Origin: Bradysia coprophila
Taxonomy: Eukaryota; Arthropoda; Insecta; Diptera; Sciaridae
NCBI RefSeq assembly: GCF_014529535.1
Contig: NC_050738.1
Span: 4,162,588-4,226,587 of the forward strand
Length of the DNA stretch: 64,000 nt
Direction: 5' to 3'
Of this stretch, positions 20,076 through 30,600 are shown one piece after another. A program made the position numbers and the translations under genes. The notes under the pieces were generated by a model that saw only the letters and a program-made list of their open reading frames with translations, was not told the DNA's origin and ran no database searches. Every line of letters begins with the position of its first letter. The first letter of the stretch is position 1.

Positions 20076-21131
20076 CCAAAAAGATGTCATTGGCATCGAA
20101 CTTATGTGCTAGGCCGCGCGTCTGAATGGCATTACCTCCTCACTATATTTACCTTGGTTTTGGGATTATCTTTGGTGTTACGGGACATAAAGTAATGGTC
20201 TCTTAGGCAAAGTCTCTGAGTTTTGGGAGTAGTTGCAGAAAAAAAAACTTCAATATGCGCAGAGTAAGTTGTGGAGATCATTTTTGCCCCTGGTAGTGTG
20301 GGCCACCAATGTCATATGGAGCACCGTTTGCGGGTCATTTTTTTGATATGTTAAAGTGGAACATTGTGGGTATTATTTTTACCCATGGATGTTGTGACAA
20401 TTGCTATATTTACAACTGCCTAATACAGTTACTAAATATCAACGTTAAAATTTCCAAACAATAACTGATATCAGCCAAAAAACTCTAAAGGGTGAAAGTG
20501 ACACAAGTCCTTGTGTCTACTTACAAAATAACTGATATTGCTGAGGATGACGCATTCTTTTCCTGTAAGTAAACGTTTTATCAACAATAAATGGACACAA
20601 AAAATTGGAGAAACAAAATTTTACACAAAAATTAATTGCGTCACAAAGTCACAAAGATGATTCTATCGTTTGAATTCCGTTCTTTCAGAACATATTTTAA
20701 CAGTAGTTTCCTTAATGATGGAAAGGAAAAAAATATAAAACGAAACGGCTGTTGGTAACCAAAGCAACTCGCCGTAAGCATTTTTTTTCCCTAAAATTTT
20801 GGTGCATTAATCCAGAATTAGACTTTTGTGCAAAGTAGATAACGAACAGACTCTACTTACTACAATTTCATGTGAATGTTATTTTGATTGTAAAGTTGAA
20901 AAAATCGATGTGGAAACAAATGTTTTCGAGCCACTAGCTTTTAACATGTAAACAAGAAAATCGTGCCACCTGGCATTTCTCTTTACAGTGTTGCTTATTA
21001 TTACATAAAGCAAAATTGATTTCTCGATTCATTAAAATAGTAGCTTCGTCATTATCATTCATCACCACAGCCAGACCAGGGGCTTTTTTAAGTGTGTATT
21101 GACGCTGTAAGTGCGTCTTAGAATTTAAATC
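20076..21131. other. Intergenic, no gene seen
   Basis: No coding signal. TTTTGGGAGTAG and neighbouring words near 20220 repeat sequence at about 19715, indicating an old local duplication (about 19590-19760 against 20150-20240). Confidence 0.45.
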
Positions 21132-21135
21132 TTAA

Positions 21136-21533
21136 GAGGCAGCGATACTTAGCTAAAATTGTAGCCTACATTTGTGTGCGTCATATTTCATTTTTGATAA
21201 TGTCTTTCCATCAGAATCCTTTTTGAAAAAAGTACAATCGCAATTCCGACCACGAATGTGTTCAGCAAATACAATTGGTTGTAGTCGTTTCACCAGCTCT
21301 GAGAAAAGTGAGCAGTTTAACGAAATTTTCATAAACTTCTTACGTTTCTCAGAGCCGGTCAAACTGCTACAACTAAATTTTCAGTTGAGAGCTACCACTT
21401 TCATCGTCGAAATTGCAGTCGTATATTTTTGAAAATGAATTCTGGTGGAAAGATATCATCAAAAAAAAACCTAAAATCCAGTATTTAAAAAAAACGCACA
21501 AATGTATGCTTTTCGGCAAAGCACCGATGCCTC
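21136..21533. mobile_element. TTAA-flanked 398-bp MITE, diverged copy
   Basis: Ends GAGGCAGCG... and ...GCACCGATGCCTC, flanked by TTAA (21132-21135 and 21534-21537). It shares AAATTGTAGCCTACATTT, a TCTTT...CCTTTTTGAAAAA-GTAC block and CTGAGAAAAGTG with the element at 58287-58684, which has the identical length of 398 bp. The arms are much more eroded here. TTAA target choice is typical of piggyBac-like transposition. Confidence 0.75.
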
Positions 21534-21537
21534 TTAA

Positions 21538-22010
21538 GGTAAATGTGTAATTACACACTTTTCAAATCTGGTATGTTACCTCTCACTTTTTAAGGAAAAA
21601 TGTGTAATTTCTTAAAAAAGTTTTAAAAGAGCCACTGATAAAGCCGGATTGATTGTCCAACATAATTTCTAGGTTCGAAATGGATGCAGTCCAATATTTT
21701 GATAAAATTGTCTTACTGTTGTTAAAGCAAGTTTATAATTTACCAATTTACCATGTATACAACCCGTTTGTAATTTAATGAGTTCAAAATAAATTTGTTT
21801 GTATTTCCCAAATTTTAATGACTGATTATTATCCCTTCGCTAGAAGTAACCCACTAGCTTATCGGTAAAACATAATATTGTTGAATTTTACAACAGTGAT
21901 TCAGTGGCGATATTGATGTGGTGAGTTGGATCGAGAATTTGAACGAGTCCTAAATAGCGCAGTTCTGTTATCTTTAATTGACTGTTCCAAAATTTGAGAA
22001 AGAATATCAA
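21538..22010. other. Upstream region of the odorant receptor
   Basis: No repeat or gene seen. The receptor frame is open 33 nt upstream of the chosen ATG but contains no earlier ATG. Confidence 0.4.
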
Positions 22011-23604
22011 ATGCATGACACACAGCTGGGGATCGATCCGGTGATCCAGAGGTTAACCCTATGCTATTACGCATTTGGGATCTGGCGAAAAAACAATTAT
22101 TCGAAGCTTCAAAAATACTTCCGGGTTCCATTTTTCTGGCTTTGTGTGATAAGTTATCCCTTGACATTATTTGGAGGCGCTTGGATAAGCAATGACCTTT
22201 TAAATTCAACATTTCTGTTCACTCTGGGAACTATGGTGGCTGTTATTGAATTCAAGGGTTTTTATGTCTTTTTCAAACAGGATGACATATTGAACTTAAT
22301 TGAAACTACTTGCACTCAGTCTGTCCCAAATAATGAGCGTTTGCTTCGCAAGATCAAGAACAAGTTGTATATTTCACAAAAATGTTCCCAAGTTTTCATC
22401 TTACTGGCAGTGGTGATTGGCTTGAATATCACTGTGCAGTCTTCACCACTGTTTTCTCACAATTTACCGTATACCATTTGGTTTCCGTGGGACTATAGAA
22501 ATAGTCGTGCAGCACATTGGTTGGCGCATACGTTTCTGACTCTCAGTGAGGTGTTTGTAGTTCTTAATATTTGTCTGTCCACAATAATCTGGTGCATTTT
22601 AATCAACTGTGCGGTCACGTACGACATACTTGGATATCGTCTCCAAAGTATTGGCTCACTTTCGAAATTGGACAATCAAATTATTTCGGAAGCAAAGAAC
22701 CCGCCACCGAGATCGAACAACAAAGCGATTTTGACAGTGACGAATCAAGATTTTTTTGTAATTGAACTAACCGAATGCATTACAATACACAAAATTTTAG
22801 AAGAGTGGGTAATTTAAGCTATAGAGGGTTATGATGAAAGAGAAAGAGATATTTTGACAAGTACCCCAAGGCAAGTTATAATAAACTGGTCTTCGGTCCT
22901 CTCACTCTCAAAGTACCACATTGAAAGAGAAGGAAAAACTTTGACAAGTACCCAAGACAAGTTATAATAACTAGTCTTCGGTTTTCTCGCTCTGATCATA
23001 ACAGTCTATAAAAATGATATTTTGTGCCAAATAATCTTTTGTTCACCAGAAATGTAAACAGAACAGCAGATTTCTTCTCAGCCCTACTTTTCGTACAAAT
23101 TGGGACCAGTGCTTTCGGCATTTGTGGTGCAGTCTATCTCATAGCAACTGTAAGTTTGAGCATGGCTTAACGTAACTACCGAGAATCAATTTCTAATTTA
23201 TCCGAAACACGACTAGGACTCTTCATCAGAACTGTATTATATGTGCGTTGGCTTGCTTATCTATGCCATTCTTGACATATTTATCCTGACGTACTATGGG
23301 AATGAGATCAAAGTATCTAGCAGTAAACTCCAGTATTGCTTGTTTGAGTCGAATTGGATGGAACAATCGAAAGTTTCTAAGAGTTTAATCCTCATCCTAG
23401 GGGAAGTCCTAAAACGACAGCAAGTGATAATGGTAGCGAAATTGTATCCGCTAAGTTTGGAGACGTTTATTTCAGTAAGATTCGATCCGAGGACAAATTT
23501 GTGTTCTGCCTGGAAATTGTTTTAATTTTATTTTTGACCAGATTATGCGAGGCGCCTACAGCATGTTTAACATTTTGAATAGTACAAGTGCCAGAAAACC
23601 ATGA
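22011..23604 (+). CDS. Insect odorant receptor (7tm_6 family)
   Basis: The exons are 22011-22804, 23050-23149, 23217-23474 and 23542-23604; phases 2, 0, 0 join to 404 residues, the usual length. The start is the first in-frame ATG. The N-terminus has the IxRLTLCYYAFGIW-type segment ahead of TM1, several hydrophobic segments in exon 1 and an acidic/Asn-rich intracellular loop. Exon 2 carries the NVNRTADFFSALLFVQIG-type TM5/6 segment. Exon 3 contains TM6 with YYGNEI and the VAKLYPLSLETF motif before the last membrane helix. Exon 4 encodes the short C-terminal helix (RGAYSMFNILNS). These are the conserved C-terminal landmarks of insect ORs, ligand-gated cation channels that work with Orco in olfactory neurons. 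Ligand unknown. Intron 1 contains a repeat element. Confidence 0.9.
22819..23010. mobile_element. CTATA...TATGATGAAAGAGAAAG repeat inside OR intron 1
   Basis: Ends CTATAGAGGGTTATGATGAA and TGATCATAACAGTCTATA are imperfect inverted repeats. Inside, GACAAGTACCCCAAGGCAAG is directly repeated as GACAAGTACCCAAGACAAG. Related to 24871-25022 and 25110-25222. Confidence 0.65.
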
Positions 23605-24373
23605 AGTGACATTACATAAGTTTATACATTGCACAAAATTGAAATGCATACTGGCACTTTCACTTTGTCTGATTTAATTCACGTTCGCACGTTCGAACTA
23701 TACCGATTGTGTACTGTACTTGTGTAGTCACTACACTGTAGTACAGAATGGCTTAAGTGTCCATTCCACTCAACAAAAAGCACTCCGTGAGAGAGCCGTA
23801 AAAGTGTGAACTGTCAAATTAACAAAAATTCAAAAAATTCAATTTTGTCTCTCACACGGAGTACTTTTTTGGTAAGAGGAAACTATACATTAAGTACTGT
23901 TTGACTAAAATTGAGTGAATAAAGTTATGCAAATAAAAAACAAAAGTAATTATGCGACGTTGTGCTTCACATCAGGCAGTCATGAGAAATATGGTTTCCA
24001 GTGGTCCTTTTCCAGTTATCTCTAGTCTAAGACGGGCGTGAGATTCTCCAGATGCCGCTTACTATCTGAACTGAACATCGCTCAGAACTCAGATACTAGA
24101 GCTTAATGTTACAGTATATGGTAGCAACTAACTCAACTGACGCTGCTCGGTACTAACAGTTGGATTAACTACAAAATCATTGAAACTTCTCACTGCACAC
24201 AAAAGATTTGACACAAAAACTACCAACCAAATCTGCGTCACAAGGGACAGATGATTCGACTTTCGTTTTTCGGGCTTTTTTCTTGAAAGTAGCGTGCCAT
24301 CGACGACGCAAATTTTGTTGGTAATGTTTGTGTTCAATCATTTGTGTTCACACGCAGAATGCGTCACGCCGGT
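23605..24373. other. Intergenic, with one small palindromic repeat
   Basis: No gene. AAAAAGCACTCCGTGAGAGA at about 23777 is mirrored by TCTCACACGGAGTACTTTTTT at about 23850, suggesting a small MITE of roughly 23760-23890. Confidence 0.45.
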
Positions 24374-24531
24374 CACGCCGTAAGTGCGGTCGAAATTCAA
24401 AATGGAAAGTGCGTAGGTCTTTCTAACATAGCGTCATTTTCATACTATGAAGCGTTGAAATGTATTTTTCGGTTCACATTTTCATCGAAATGTTCACTTA
24501 AAATTCAAATTTTAGGCACACTTACGGCGTG
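24374..24531. mobile_element. CACGCCGTAAGTG MITE, copy 1
   Basis: 158 bp with ends CACGCCGTAAGTGCGGTCG and GCACACTTACGGCGTG. Interior landmarks are AAAATG-AAAGTGCG, GTCTTTCTAAC-TAGCGTCATTTTCATAC and GAAGCGTTGAAATGTATTTT. Three further copies lie at 39663, 40772 and 40982. Confidence 0.85.
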
Positions 24532-24870
24532 ACCATTTGAATATTTCGTCTTTTACTTGCTACCCGTGTTATGGTCTAAGAATATAAGTTATAGGGAACA
24601 AGAACACATAGGGAACAAAAGTTTTTTACTTGGCATCAGAAGGTGACAAAAACACTTTTTTGAGAGACATAAAGTCAATTCGCAATCTTTGCCGGTTTCC
24701 ACACTATAATTAGCAATTTCCAGGTGATTGAAGATCCTGCGTAGATCAAATATTGCGTCATGCGTAGCTCTTCTTCATTTTTGCCATTGAAAAAACTTTT
24801 GTCAGATATCTTGGAAGTGAAAGTGAAAGTTCTCACGTCACCTTTACTCTTCAAGCGTTGTTTTACTGAT

Positions 24871-25022
24871 ACTGTCATGATGAGAGAGAAGGAAATATGA
24901 TTTGGATCAGTTATTTTAACTTGCCTTGGAGGATATGTCAAAAATGTGTGTGAAAATGTGCAGTGACAAGTACCCCAAGGCAAGTTATAAGTAACTGATC
25001 TTCTCTCTCTGATCATGACAGT
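24871..25022. mobile_element. ACTGTCATGATGAGAGAGA MITE
   Basis: Ends ACTGTCATGATGAGAGAGAA and TCTCTCTCTGATCATGACAG are inverted repeats. It carries AACTTGCCTTGG and CCCCAAGGCAAGTTATAA as internal mirror words, like the element in OR intron 1. Confidence 0.7.
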
Positions 25023-25109
25023 CTATGAAAACGAAACCTCAATCTACTAGTCCTACCTTCACACATTAGGAAATGTTATAGACTCTTATCATCAGTGCGA
25101 TAGTTCCCA

Positions 25110-25222
25110 AGACCAGTTTATTAAAACTTGCCTTGGGGTAATTGTCATTGCATATTTTCATATAACTTGCCTTGGGGTACTTATCAAAATATCTTCTTAT
25201 CTTTCATCATAACTATCTATAG
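25110..25222. repeat. Relic of the CCAAGGCAAGTT repeat family
   Basis: AAACTTGCCTTGGGGTAATTG and ATAACTTGCCTTGGGGTACTTATC occur in tandem, ending in CTTTCATCATAACTATCTATAG, the mirror of the 22819 end. Region 25223-25659 has nothing else visible except the BAP18 promoter side. Confidence 0.55.
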
Positions 25223-25659
25223 ATCTAGATAGACATAACTATAATCATCTATAGAGTGTTAATGTCAATGTCAAAGAATGTCAAAAAGAGTGTTTACCAA
25301 TTGAGCTCAGTTTACCAGTTAACTGGACTTTTACATACAAATTTTGATATATAACCCATCGATACCATTTAAGTTTCTGGTCATTCTGGAAATGCAGGGT
25401 GCAGCATATTGAAGTGTTTTGTAAACTTTTACACCTTACGGACTTTTTTTAAAACTTCACAAGAACTAATAGAACAATTCGCGCTGAGTATGCATCACCG
25501 TTAAAAACAAAAGTACCAGATTTGCGAACATTTTTCTGTTGGGATGACAGTTCAGATTTTAGTTCAATGACTTTCCATTTGAAGCAACGCAAAGTTTGTT
25601 TACGATTTTTATTAGCGAATTTCTAGTTGTAAACTGACGATTTTTCCGCATTAATTACC

Positions 25660-26472
25660 ATGAACTCTGCAACCAAGGTGAGTTTGAAATTGCTTTTGAT
25701 AATGGAGCACCTGAACTCCAGCATGCAGACTTCAAAGTCCAACGCTTGCTACTACCCCCTTCGTTCCAACAACTTTCCCTTACTCATTTTTTAGGTTGGC
25801 GAAATTTTCACACAAGCTGGGGCTGCATTCAATAAATTAGGAGAGCTGACCATGCAATTGCATCCCACCGCCGATTCGCCATCCGGGTAAGTTGGAAGCA
25901 TTTATTTTTCACACATTGAAACCATTCGAACAAAGTTTTAATCAAACCAATAAATCAGGAGCAAATGGACAGATGAAGAAATCGAAATGCTTCGAGTGTC
26001 GATCGAGCGGTTCTGTGACGATTTAAACAAAATCAGTTTAAGAATAAAGGGCAGAACAGTGTAAGTACAGAATTCTTTTGGAATTTCTTCATCTGTTCCT
26101 TCTCACGTCGAACGTTTTAAACTGATGGTCCCGATCTGTTTCAGGTCACAAATACGACAAACGCTGAAGAAAAAGACATTTGAAGATGCCGGCATTCCGG
26201 TGAAACAGATTTCCGTTCAACCGCAACAGCAGCAGCAACAACAACAGCATCAGCAACCGCAACAAGTTGTAACCGCTCAAATCACTCAATTTCAGCAGAT
26301 CCAATCCAATGACATCATCAAACAAGAGCCCGAGGACCAAGGACTGATGAAGAAATCCGCCGAGATGACATTGAATCGCTTGAATACGATACAAGACACC
26401 GAAGTCGATGTGGAAGGACTATCATCCGATGTGAAATTAGAGTTCGAGGCAACGGAAGAGGTGGCCGGATGA
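25660..26472 (+). CDS. BAP18: BAP18-like chromatin complex subunit
   Basis: The exons are 25660-25677, 25795-25886, 25959-26060 and 26145-26472 (phases 0, 2, 2), giving 179 residues. The N-terminal half closely follows vertebrate BAP18 (C17orf49): KVGEIFTQAGAAFNKLGELT, then TMQLHPTADSPSG and a SANT/Myb-like segment KWTDEEIEMLRVSIERFCDD with the KISLRIKGRTVSQIR continuation and KKKTFEDAGIPV. The C-terminal half is insect-type: a Gln-rich tract coded by CAG/CAA (about residues 96-115) and an acidic region. In mammals BAP18 associates with the MLL1 and NURF chromatin complexes and reads H3K4me3-containing nucleosomes. The first exon codes only six residues. AATAAA follows at about 26531. The gene converges on MED11, whose stop codon is 123 bp away. 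Confidence 0.9.
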
Positions 26473-26595
26473 AATGAAATTGACTTTTCGTTTAACTGAA
26501 AACCGACCAACACAAAATGAAGACAAAATGTGAATAAAAAACCGATTTATCCAACGAATCGCAAACTGTTTCTCTCTAATCGCAAAAAAATATAT

Positions 26596-27099
26596 TCAAA
26601 TTATTCCACTGCCAGTGGTAGCCGGTGGTGTCGGTGCAGCGGTAGTATTATTCGCCGTACCATTTGTTCTGGCTGGTTGAGCATTTCTGTTTGCGGCCTG
26701 AAAGTATTTCGCTTTCGATTCTTCCAGTTCTCGGACTCGGGAGCGTGCATGATGGATTCGATGCCAGGCCATTTGCAGTGCACAAGCACTGGCATAACCG
26801 GAACCTTCATGCGGTTGTCCGGTGGATACTTGAGTTAAATAATTGATTTGATCGGATAGCTTTGACTCTACGGTGCTGAGTGACTTTAGGAATTGTTGTG
26901 TATGGTTTTCGGCGGCTTTCTGACTCGATTTCTCTTTACTGAGTTCGAGTAGACTTTGTCCTGCATCGGAAAAAGTTAAGTTGAGCACTGGACGTTTTTG
27001 GAAAATTTCGGCAGTCTTACCGGCACTTTGAAGACATAGAATGATTTCCTTTTCGATACCGTCCAGAGCCTGAATTTTTTCCAACGGACTATGAGCCAT
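26596..27099 (-). CDS. MED11: Mediator complex subunit 11
   Basis: The best model has two exons, 27099-27021 and 26960-26596, giving 147 residues. The frame is open through the 60-bp intron (GTAAGA...GATGCAG). Removing it restores the family core LQSAGQSLLELSKEKSSQK, so the 20 intervening codons are read as intron. Other landmarks are the IEKEII helix near residue 15, TQQFLKSLSTVESKLSDQIN, YLTQVSTGQPHEGSGYAS and ALQMAWHRIHHARSRV. A low-complexity Ala/Thr/Pro/Asn tail ends the protein. MED11 pairs with MED22 in the Mediator head module, which links activators to RNA polymerase II and TFIIH. Its 3' end must lie close to or within BAP18 because the stops are 123 bp apart. Confidence 0.92.
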   Translation of the reverse strand: MAHSPLEKIQALDGIEKEIILCLQSAGKTAEIFQKRPVLNLTFSDAGQSLLELSKEKSSQKAAENHTQQFLKSLSTVESKLSDQINYLTQVSTGQPHEGSGYASACALQMAWHRIHHARSRVRELEESKAKYFQAANRNAQPARTNGTANNTTAAPTPPATTGSGII

Positions 27100-27744
27100 G
27101 TTTCCTTCTACTCTAGTTAGGACAATAAACGCCGACGATGAATGTCGAGAATTATTTTTGTTTTGTTATTTTTGCGTATGTAGGTGATGTGATGATGGAA
27201 GCTAAAAATTTGTTTTTGTTCTTCTTCTTTAATTCGACTCCTCTTTTGAGCTTCGGTTTTTCTCCACGTTCTGTCAAAGTTGTTGAAAAAATATATTTTA
27301 GCAGCGCGAAATTTCAACATAGAAGTTTATATAGACTTGAATTGAATGAAATTTGACCAAAAAATATTTAGGAAACATTTTAAAGTTGAAAGTTCGCATT
27401 TACTCAATAGATAGATTTATTTATCGCCAAATATTTCGTCCTCACATCTGGGACATCATCAATGGCTGAAAATGCATTAGCTTCAATCAGATCGACTAAC
27501 TTAGAACTATGAGAAGACTATCGACACATTATCTTAAAAAATGAAAAACAGGCAATTCTCCTTATCAAAAGTTTCCGTTCGACATTGGAAGCTCTTTTCT
27601 CACTCGAACAAAAAAACCTGGGTGCAAGAATCTGGAAAAACATAGGAGTTTCAGTGAGTTTCAGTCACTGTTGGCTCATCCGTTTCGATTAAATTCGTCG
27701 TTTTAATGAAAAATGGAAAATGTAAAAATGGCTTTAGAATATGT
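27100..27744. other. Upstream of MED11, no further gene
   Basis: MED11 promoter side on the minus strand; only short chance frames. A (TAGA)-like stretch near 27408 is trivial. Confidence 0.4.
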
Positions 27745-27746
27745 TA

Positions 27747-27869
27747 CAGTGAACGACATCTCAAATGTCTCACTGTCAAATTTTTCTGAGAATTTTATTG
27801 TGTCATTGCAAATTCACAATGACATTCTCTGAAAAAATGACAGTGAGACATTTGAGATGTCGTTCACTG
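27747..27869. mobile_element. TA-flanked palindromic MITE
   Basis: CAGTGAACGACATCTCAAAT and its mirror at the right end, arms about 50 bp, flanked by TA (27745-27746 and 27870-27871). Tc1/mariner-type target use. Confidence 0.85.
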
Positions 27870-28019
27870 TATTTTAAAAAAATTGACAAAGATACTTTTA
27901 GAGCGTTTTTGTCAATTTTTTAAAAATTAACTTCGACCCTACAAACACTTTCACATAAACTGAATATGCACGAACTTTTTTGTTAAAATTTCTTTCAAGC
28001 TCACCGTAGCACATTTATA

Positions 28020-28088
28020 CTGAAATTTCCAAGGCTGTAAACTTTTAGGAAATCACCCCCAAAGTTTACAGCCTTGGAAATTTCACAG
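28020..28088. mobile_element. Tiny TA-flanked hairpin element
   Basis: 69 bp; CTGAAATTTCCAAGGCTGTA pairs with TACAGCCTTGGAAATTTCAC, flanked by TA on each side. A near-complete hairpin with a loop of about 15 bp. Confidence 0.75.
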
Positions 28089-28122
28089 TAGCTGGAAAAT
28101 TATGAGAAAATAATTTATTGTA

Positions 28123-28285
28123 ACCGTGGATTTACATAGCAACGTAAAAGTGACAGATGCAATGTTTTTTAAATACTGCAGCCCGAAATTTCATTCATAA
28201 AATTAAAATTATGAATGAAATTTCGAGTTGCCGTATGAGAAAATTTTTGCATCTGTCACTTTTACGTTGCTATGTAAATCCACAG
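28123..28285. mobile_element. TA-flanked palindromic MITE
   Basis: GGATTTACATAGCAACGTAA at the left is mirrored at the right, followed inward by AAGTGACAGATGCA and a second dyad GAAATTTCATTCATAA. Flanked by TA (28121-28122 and 28286-28287). Confidence 0.8.
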
Positions 28286-28342
28286 TAATGCACCACTAGA
28301 TATTACCTCAATGATCGATGCTTCATCATTTTCCTTTCATGT

Positions 28343-29516
28343 TAGAGATGTGCGGGCCGCCCGAAATTCACCTACCCGACCCGGCCCAGCCCGGCCCGAC
28401 CGGGCTTGGGTCCGGGTTTCAAAAATTAGTCGGGCTCGGGCGGGCTCGGGTTTCAAAAACAAAGGTTCGGGCTGGCCCGACTTTCTTCGACTTTCAAAAA
28501 AATGTGAAAACTTAAACAAAAATTTAAAGAAAAATTGCAATACAGTCCGAGCGTAAGCTTACTTTCAAGTGTTCTATAGATTTGTGAAACTAAATTATTA
28601 GAGAGTTTGCACAAATTACGTATAACTTATAAGTAAACTTATAAATCAGAATCAGAATAAGTCAGCTATAAGTTATAAGTCTTGGTCTTATAAGTAAACC
28701 ATCTATAAAGTGAAAGTTATAAGTTCAGACGGTTATATAGGTCAAAAGTATGAAGTCGAAACTTATAGAGATAAGAAGACAGTGGATCATATAGAGCAAT
28801 TAAACTTTAGGAACCAGCCTACAACGACGTCAACAATCCCAAAAATAAAGAAGTCAACTCACAAAATCATCTAAAATCCATCAAAATGTTGAAGTTCTTG
28901 GGCTGACAAGAGCTTACGTAAAAAATCTGAGACATACCATCGAAAATGATGGTCCTGACTCTGTTGGCAGTTACAGCTCTTCAGGATGAAGAGCTATCAA
29001 AGCTTCGGAAGTTTGGTCGGCAAGTTTATCCCTAAAGTCAGAAGAATTACACTGAGCAAATTATTTTTCTTCGTTACCTATTCCTAACTCTTCTCAGTCC
29101 AAGAACTTCAAGATTTTGATGGATTTTACATGATTTTTTGGGTTGACTTCTATATTTTTGGGATTATGGACGTCAGTGTCAGCTGGTTCCTAAAGTTTAA
29201 TTACTCTTCTCATCTCTATAACTTTGGACTTTTATACCCTTTCTTGACCTATAAACTTATGAACGTATAACTTTCACCTTATAGGTGGTTGACTTATAAC
29301 TTATGACTTATAGCCACCTGACTTATACCTTATAACTGACTCGCTTATAACTTATAAATTCGGATTATTAAGCTGACTTATAAGTCATACGTCATTTGCG
29401 CAAACTGTCTATTATAACGATAGGTAACCGAACGATTTCCACTTGTTAGGCGCGCCAATTTTAGGTTTTTTAGCTCATTAAAAAAAATACGGGCCGAGTC
29501 GGGCCGGGCCGGGCTT
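28343..29516. mobile_element. TAGAGATGTGCGGGCCG element (hAT-like MITE), interrupted
   Basis: Starts TAGAGATGTGCGGGCCGCCC, the same end as the complete element at 30890-31330 (TAGAGATGAGCGGGCCGCCC). The left GC-rich arm has repeated GGGC/GCCC words; a short matching arm (GGGCCGAGTCGGGCCGGGCC) is at 29490-29512. The right terminal repeat is missing. A foldback (28603-29408) sits inside it. The short frames here translate the GC-rich repeat and are not genes. Confidence 0.65.
28603..29408. mobile_element. 806-bp foldback rich in AGTTATAAGT words, nested in a hAT-like MITE
   Basis: Arms of about 300 bp run inward from GAGTTTGCACAAATTACG at the left and its mirror CATTTGCGCAAACTG at the right. 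The outer part of each arm is made of TTATAAGT/ACTTATAA repeats; the inner parts share CCAAGAACTTCAA and AAATCCATCAAAAT (as complements). Arms are diverged, about 75-85% by eye. Confidence 0.65.
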
Positions 29517-29822
29517 TGCTACAAATTAGGCTGACCATAAATTCACATTCCGAACAAAACATAACATCAAACACTGCGGTATATCAATCTAACCCATATT
29601 TGCATGTGAAATCGCAGGAATCTACTTTAATAACAATAATTTTTTTACGCATATGCTGTGGAAGAATGAAATTTTCATGTGTAGGGGCCGAAGACGAGGA
29701 TTTTGCAGAAATTTTAACGGGTTTTCGGCGCTTTTTCTTTATCTTTGTATAAGTCAGGCACACCTCCTAGAATCTCCTAAAACTCCTAAAATTTTAAAAA
29801 TGCTCATAAAATATCCTAAAAC

Positions 29823-30034
29823 CAACGCACTGCTCCTAGCATGAACATAAGAAATATTTGGAGGCTGATGAAGTCACAGTAGGCACTGCGTTTCTTTCGT
29901 AAAGATAGATGACTAGTTTTCGTTGTATGAGTTAAAACACACAATACAATCAATCTTAAGCGGTAGCTCTCATCACAAAAGCCTCCAAATTGTACATTTG
30001 TCAAAGGAGTGTTCATGCTAGTAGCAGTGCGTTG
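29823..30034. mobile_element. CAACGCACTGCTCCTAGCATG MITE with 8-bp target duplication
   Basis: 212 bp; terminal inverted repeats CAACGCACTGCTCCTAGCAT and ATGCTAGTAGCAGTGCGTTG, flanked by CCTAAAAC (29815-29822 and 30035-30042). Best-preserved member of the family also at 11798 and 3616; its outermost bases match the CAACGCACTTCAAGC family. Confidence 0.88.
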
Positions 30035-30042
30035 CCTAAAAC

Positions 30043-30253
30043 TCCTAACTTTGAGATTGTCGAGATCCCAACCTGTTACACACGACTGTCATCTGTCATT
30101 AACAACAATAGCAATAATAAACGATAAGCTCTGACTAATGAGGTCTTATATAGCAAAAAACATGCTCAAAACAAATAAAGTAAAAGATTTCTGAAAATAT
30201 TCGATCAAATGAAGTAACAGTTTAAATAGTAAGACTGTTAATATGCTTGCCGT
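30043..30253. other. Short intergenic spacer
   Basis: Between two mobile elements; weak similarity to 5550-5690 only. Confidence 0.35.
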
Positions 30254-30600
30254 CTGTGACAGGTTGTGGACTGTTGATTTTAGGCACTTTCGCCTATAGA
30301 TCATCTTCAAGATACGGTACTTTAAGATGTAACCTCATTTCAGTTTCGTTAAATGTTTCGTTCATTCATTCATTTGTATGAGATTTTGTTTAACGTGGAT
30401 GGCATTTCCTAACGTGGATGGCATTTCCTAACGTGGATGGCATTTCCTAACGTGGATGGCATTTCCTAACGTGGATGGCATTTCCTAACGTGGATGGCAT
30501 TTCCTAACGTGGATGGCATTTCCTAACGTGGATGGCATTTCCTAACGTGGATGGCATTTCAAACGACCTTGAAGATGATCTATAGAGGAAATTTCGAACA
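30254..30600. mobile_element. Foldback element containing a tandem array
   Basis: CTATAGATCATCTTCAAG (about 30295) is perfectly mirrored by CTTGAAGATGATCTATAG (about 30571); outside it GGCACTTTCGC is followed on the right by GGAAATTTCG. The left end, GGTTGTGGACTGTTGATTTTAGGC, resembles the end of the small element at 36418-36512. Confidence 0.65.
30391..30561. repeat. 19-bp tandem repeat, nine copies
   Basis: Nine head-to-tail copies of TAACGTGGATGGCATTTCC, essentially identical apart from the last base of the final copy. It lies inside the foldback at 30254-30600. The identity of the copies suggests recent expansion. Confidence 0.95.

Noticed and set aside
22818-23049. Odorant receptor read as ending at the in-frame stop after 22804
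   Set aside because: A GT donor at 22805 and the matching acceptor at 23049/23050 continue the receptor into its conserved C-terminal exons.
26530-26846. Plus-strand frames opposite MED11
   Set aside because: Antisense shadows of MED11 coding sequence.
30391-30561. CRISPR-like array
   Set aside because: Repeats are directly contiguous without spacers and the context is eukaryotic; it is a simple tandem repeat.
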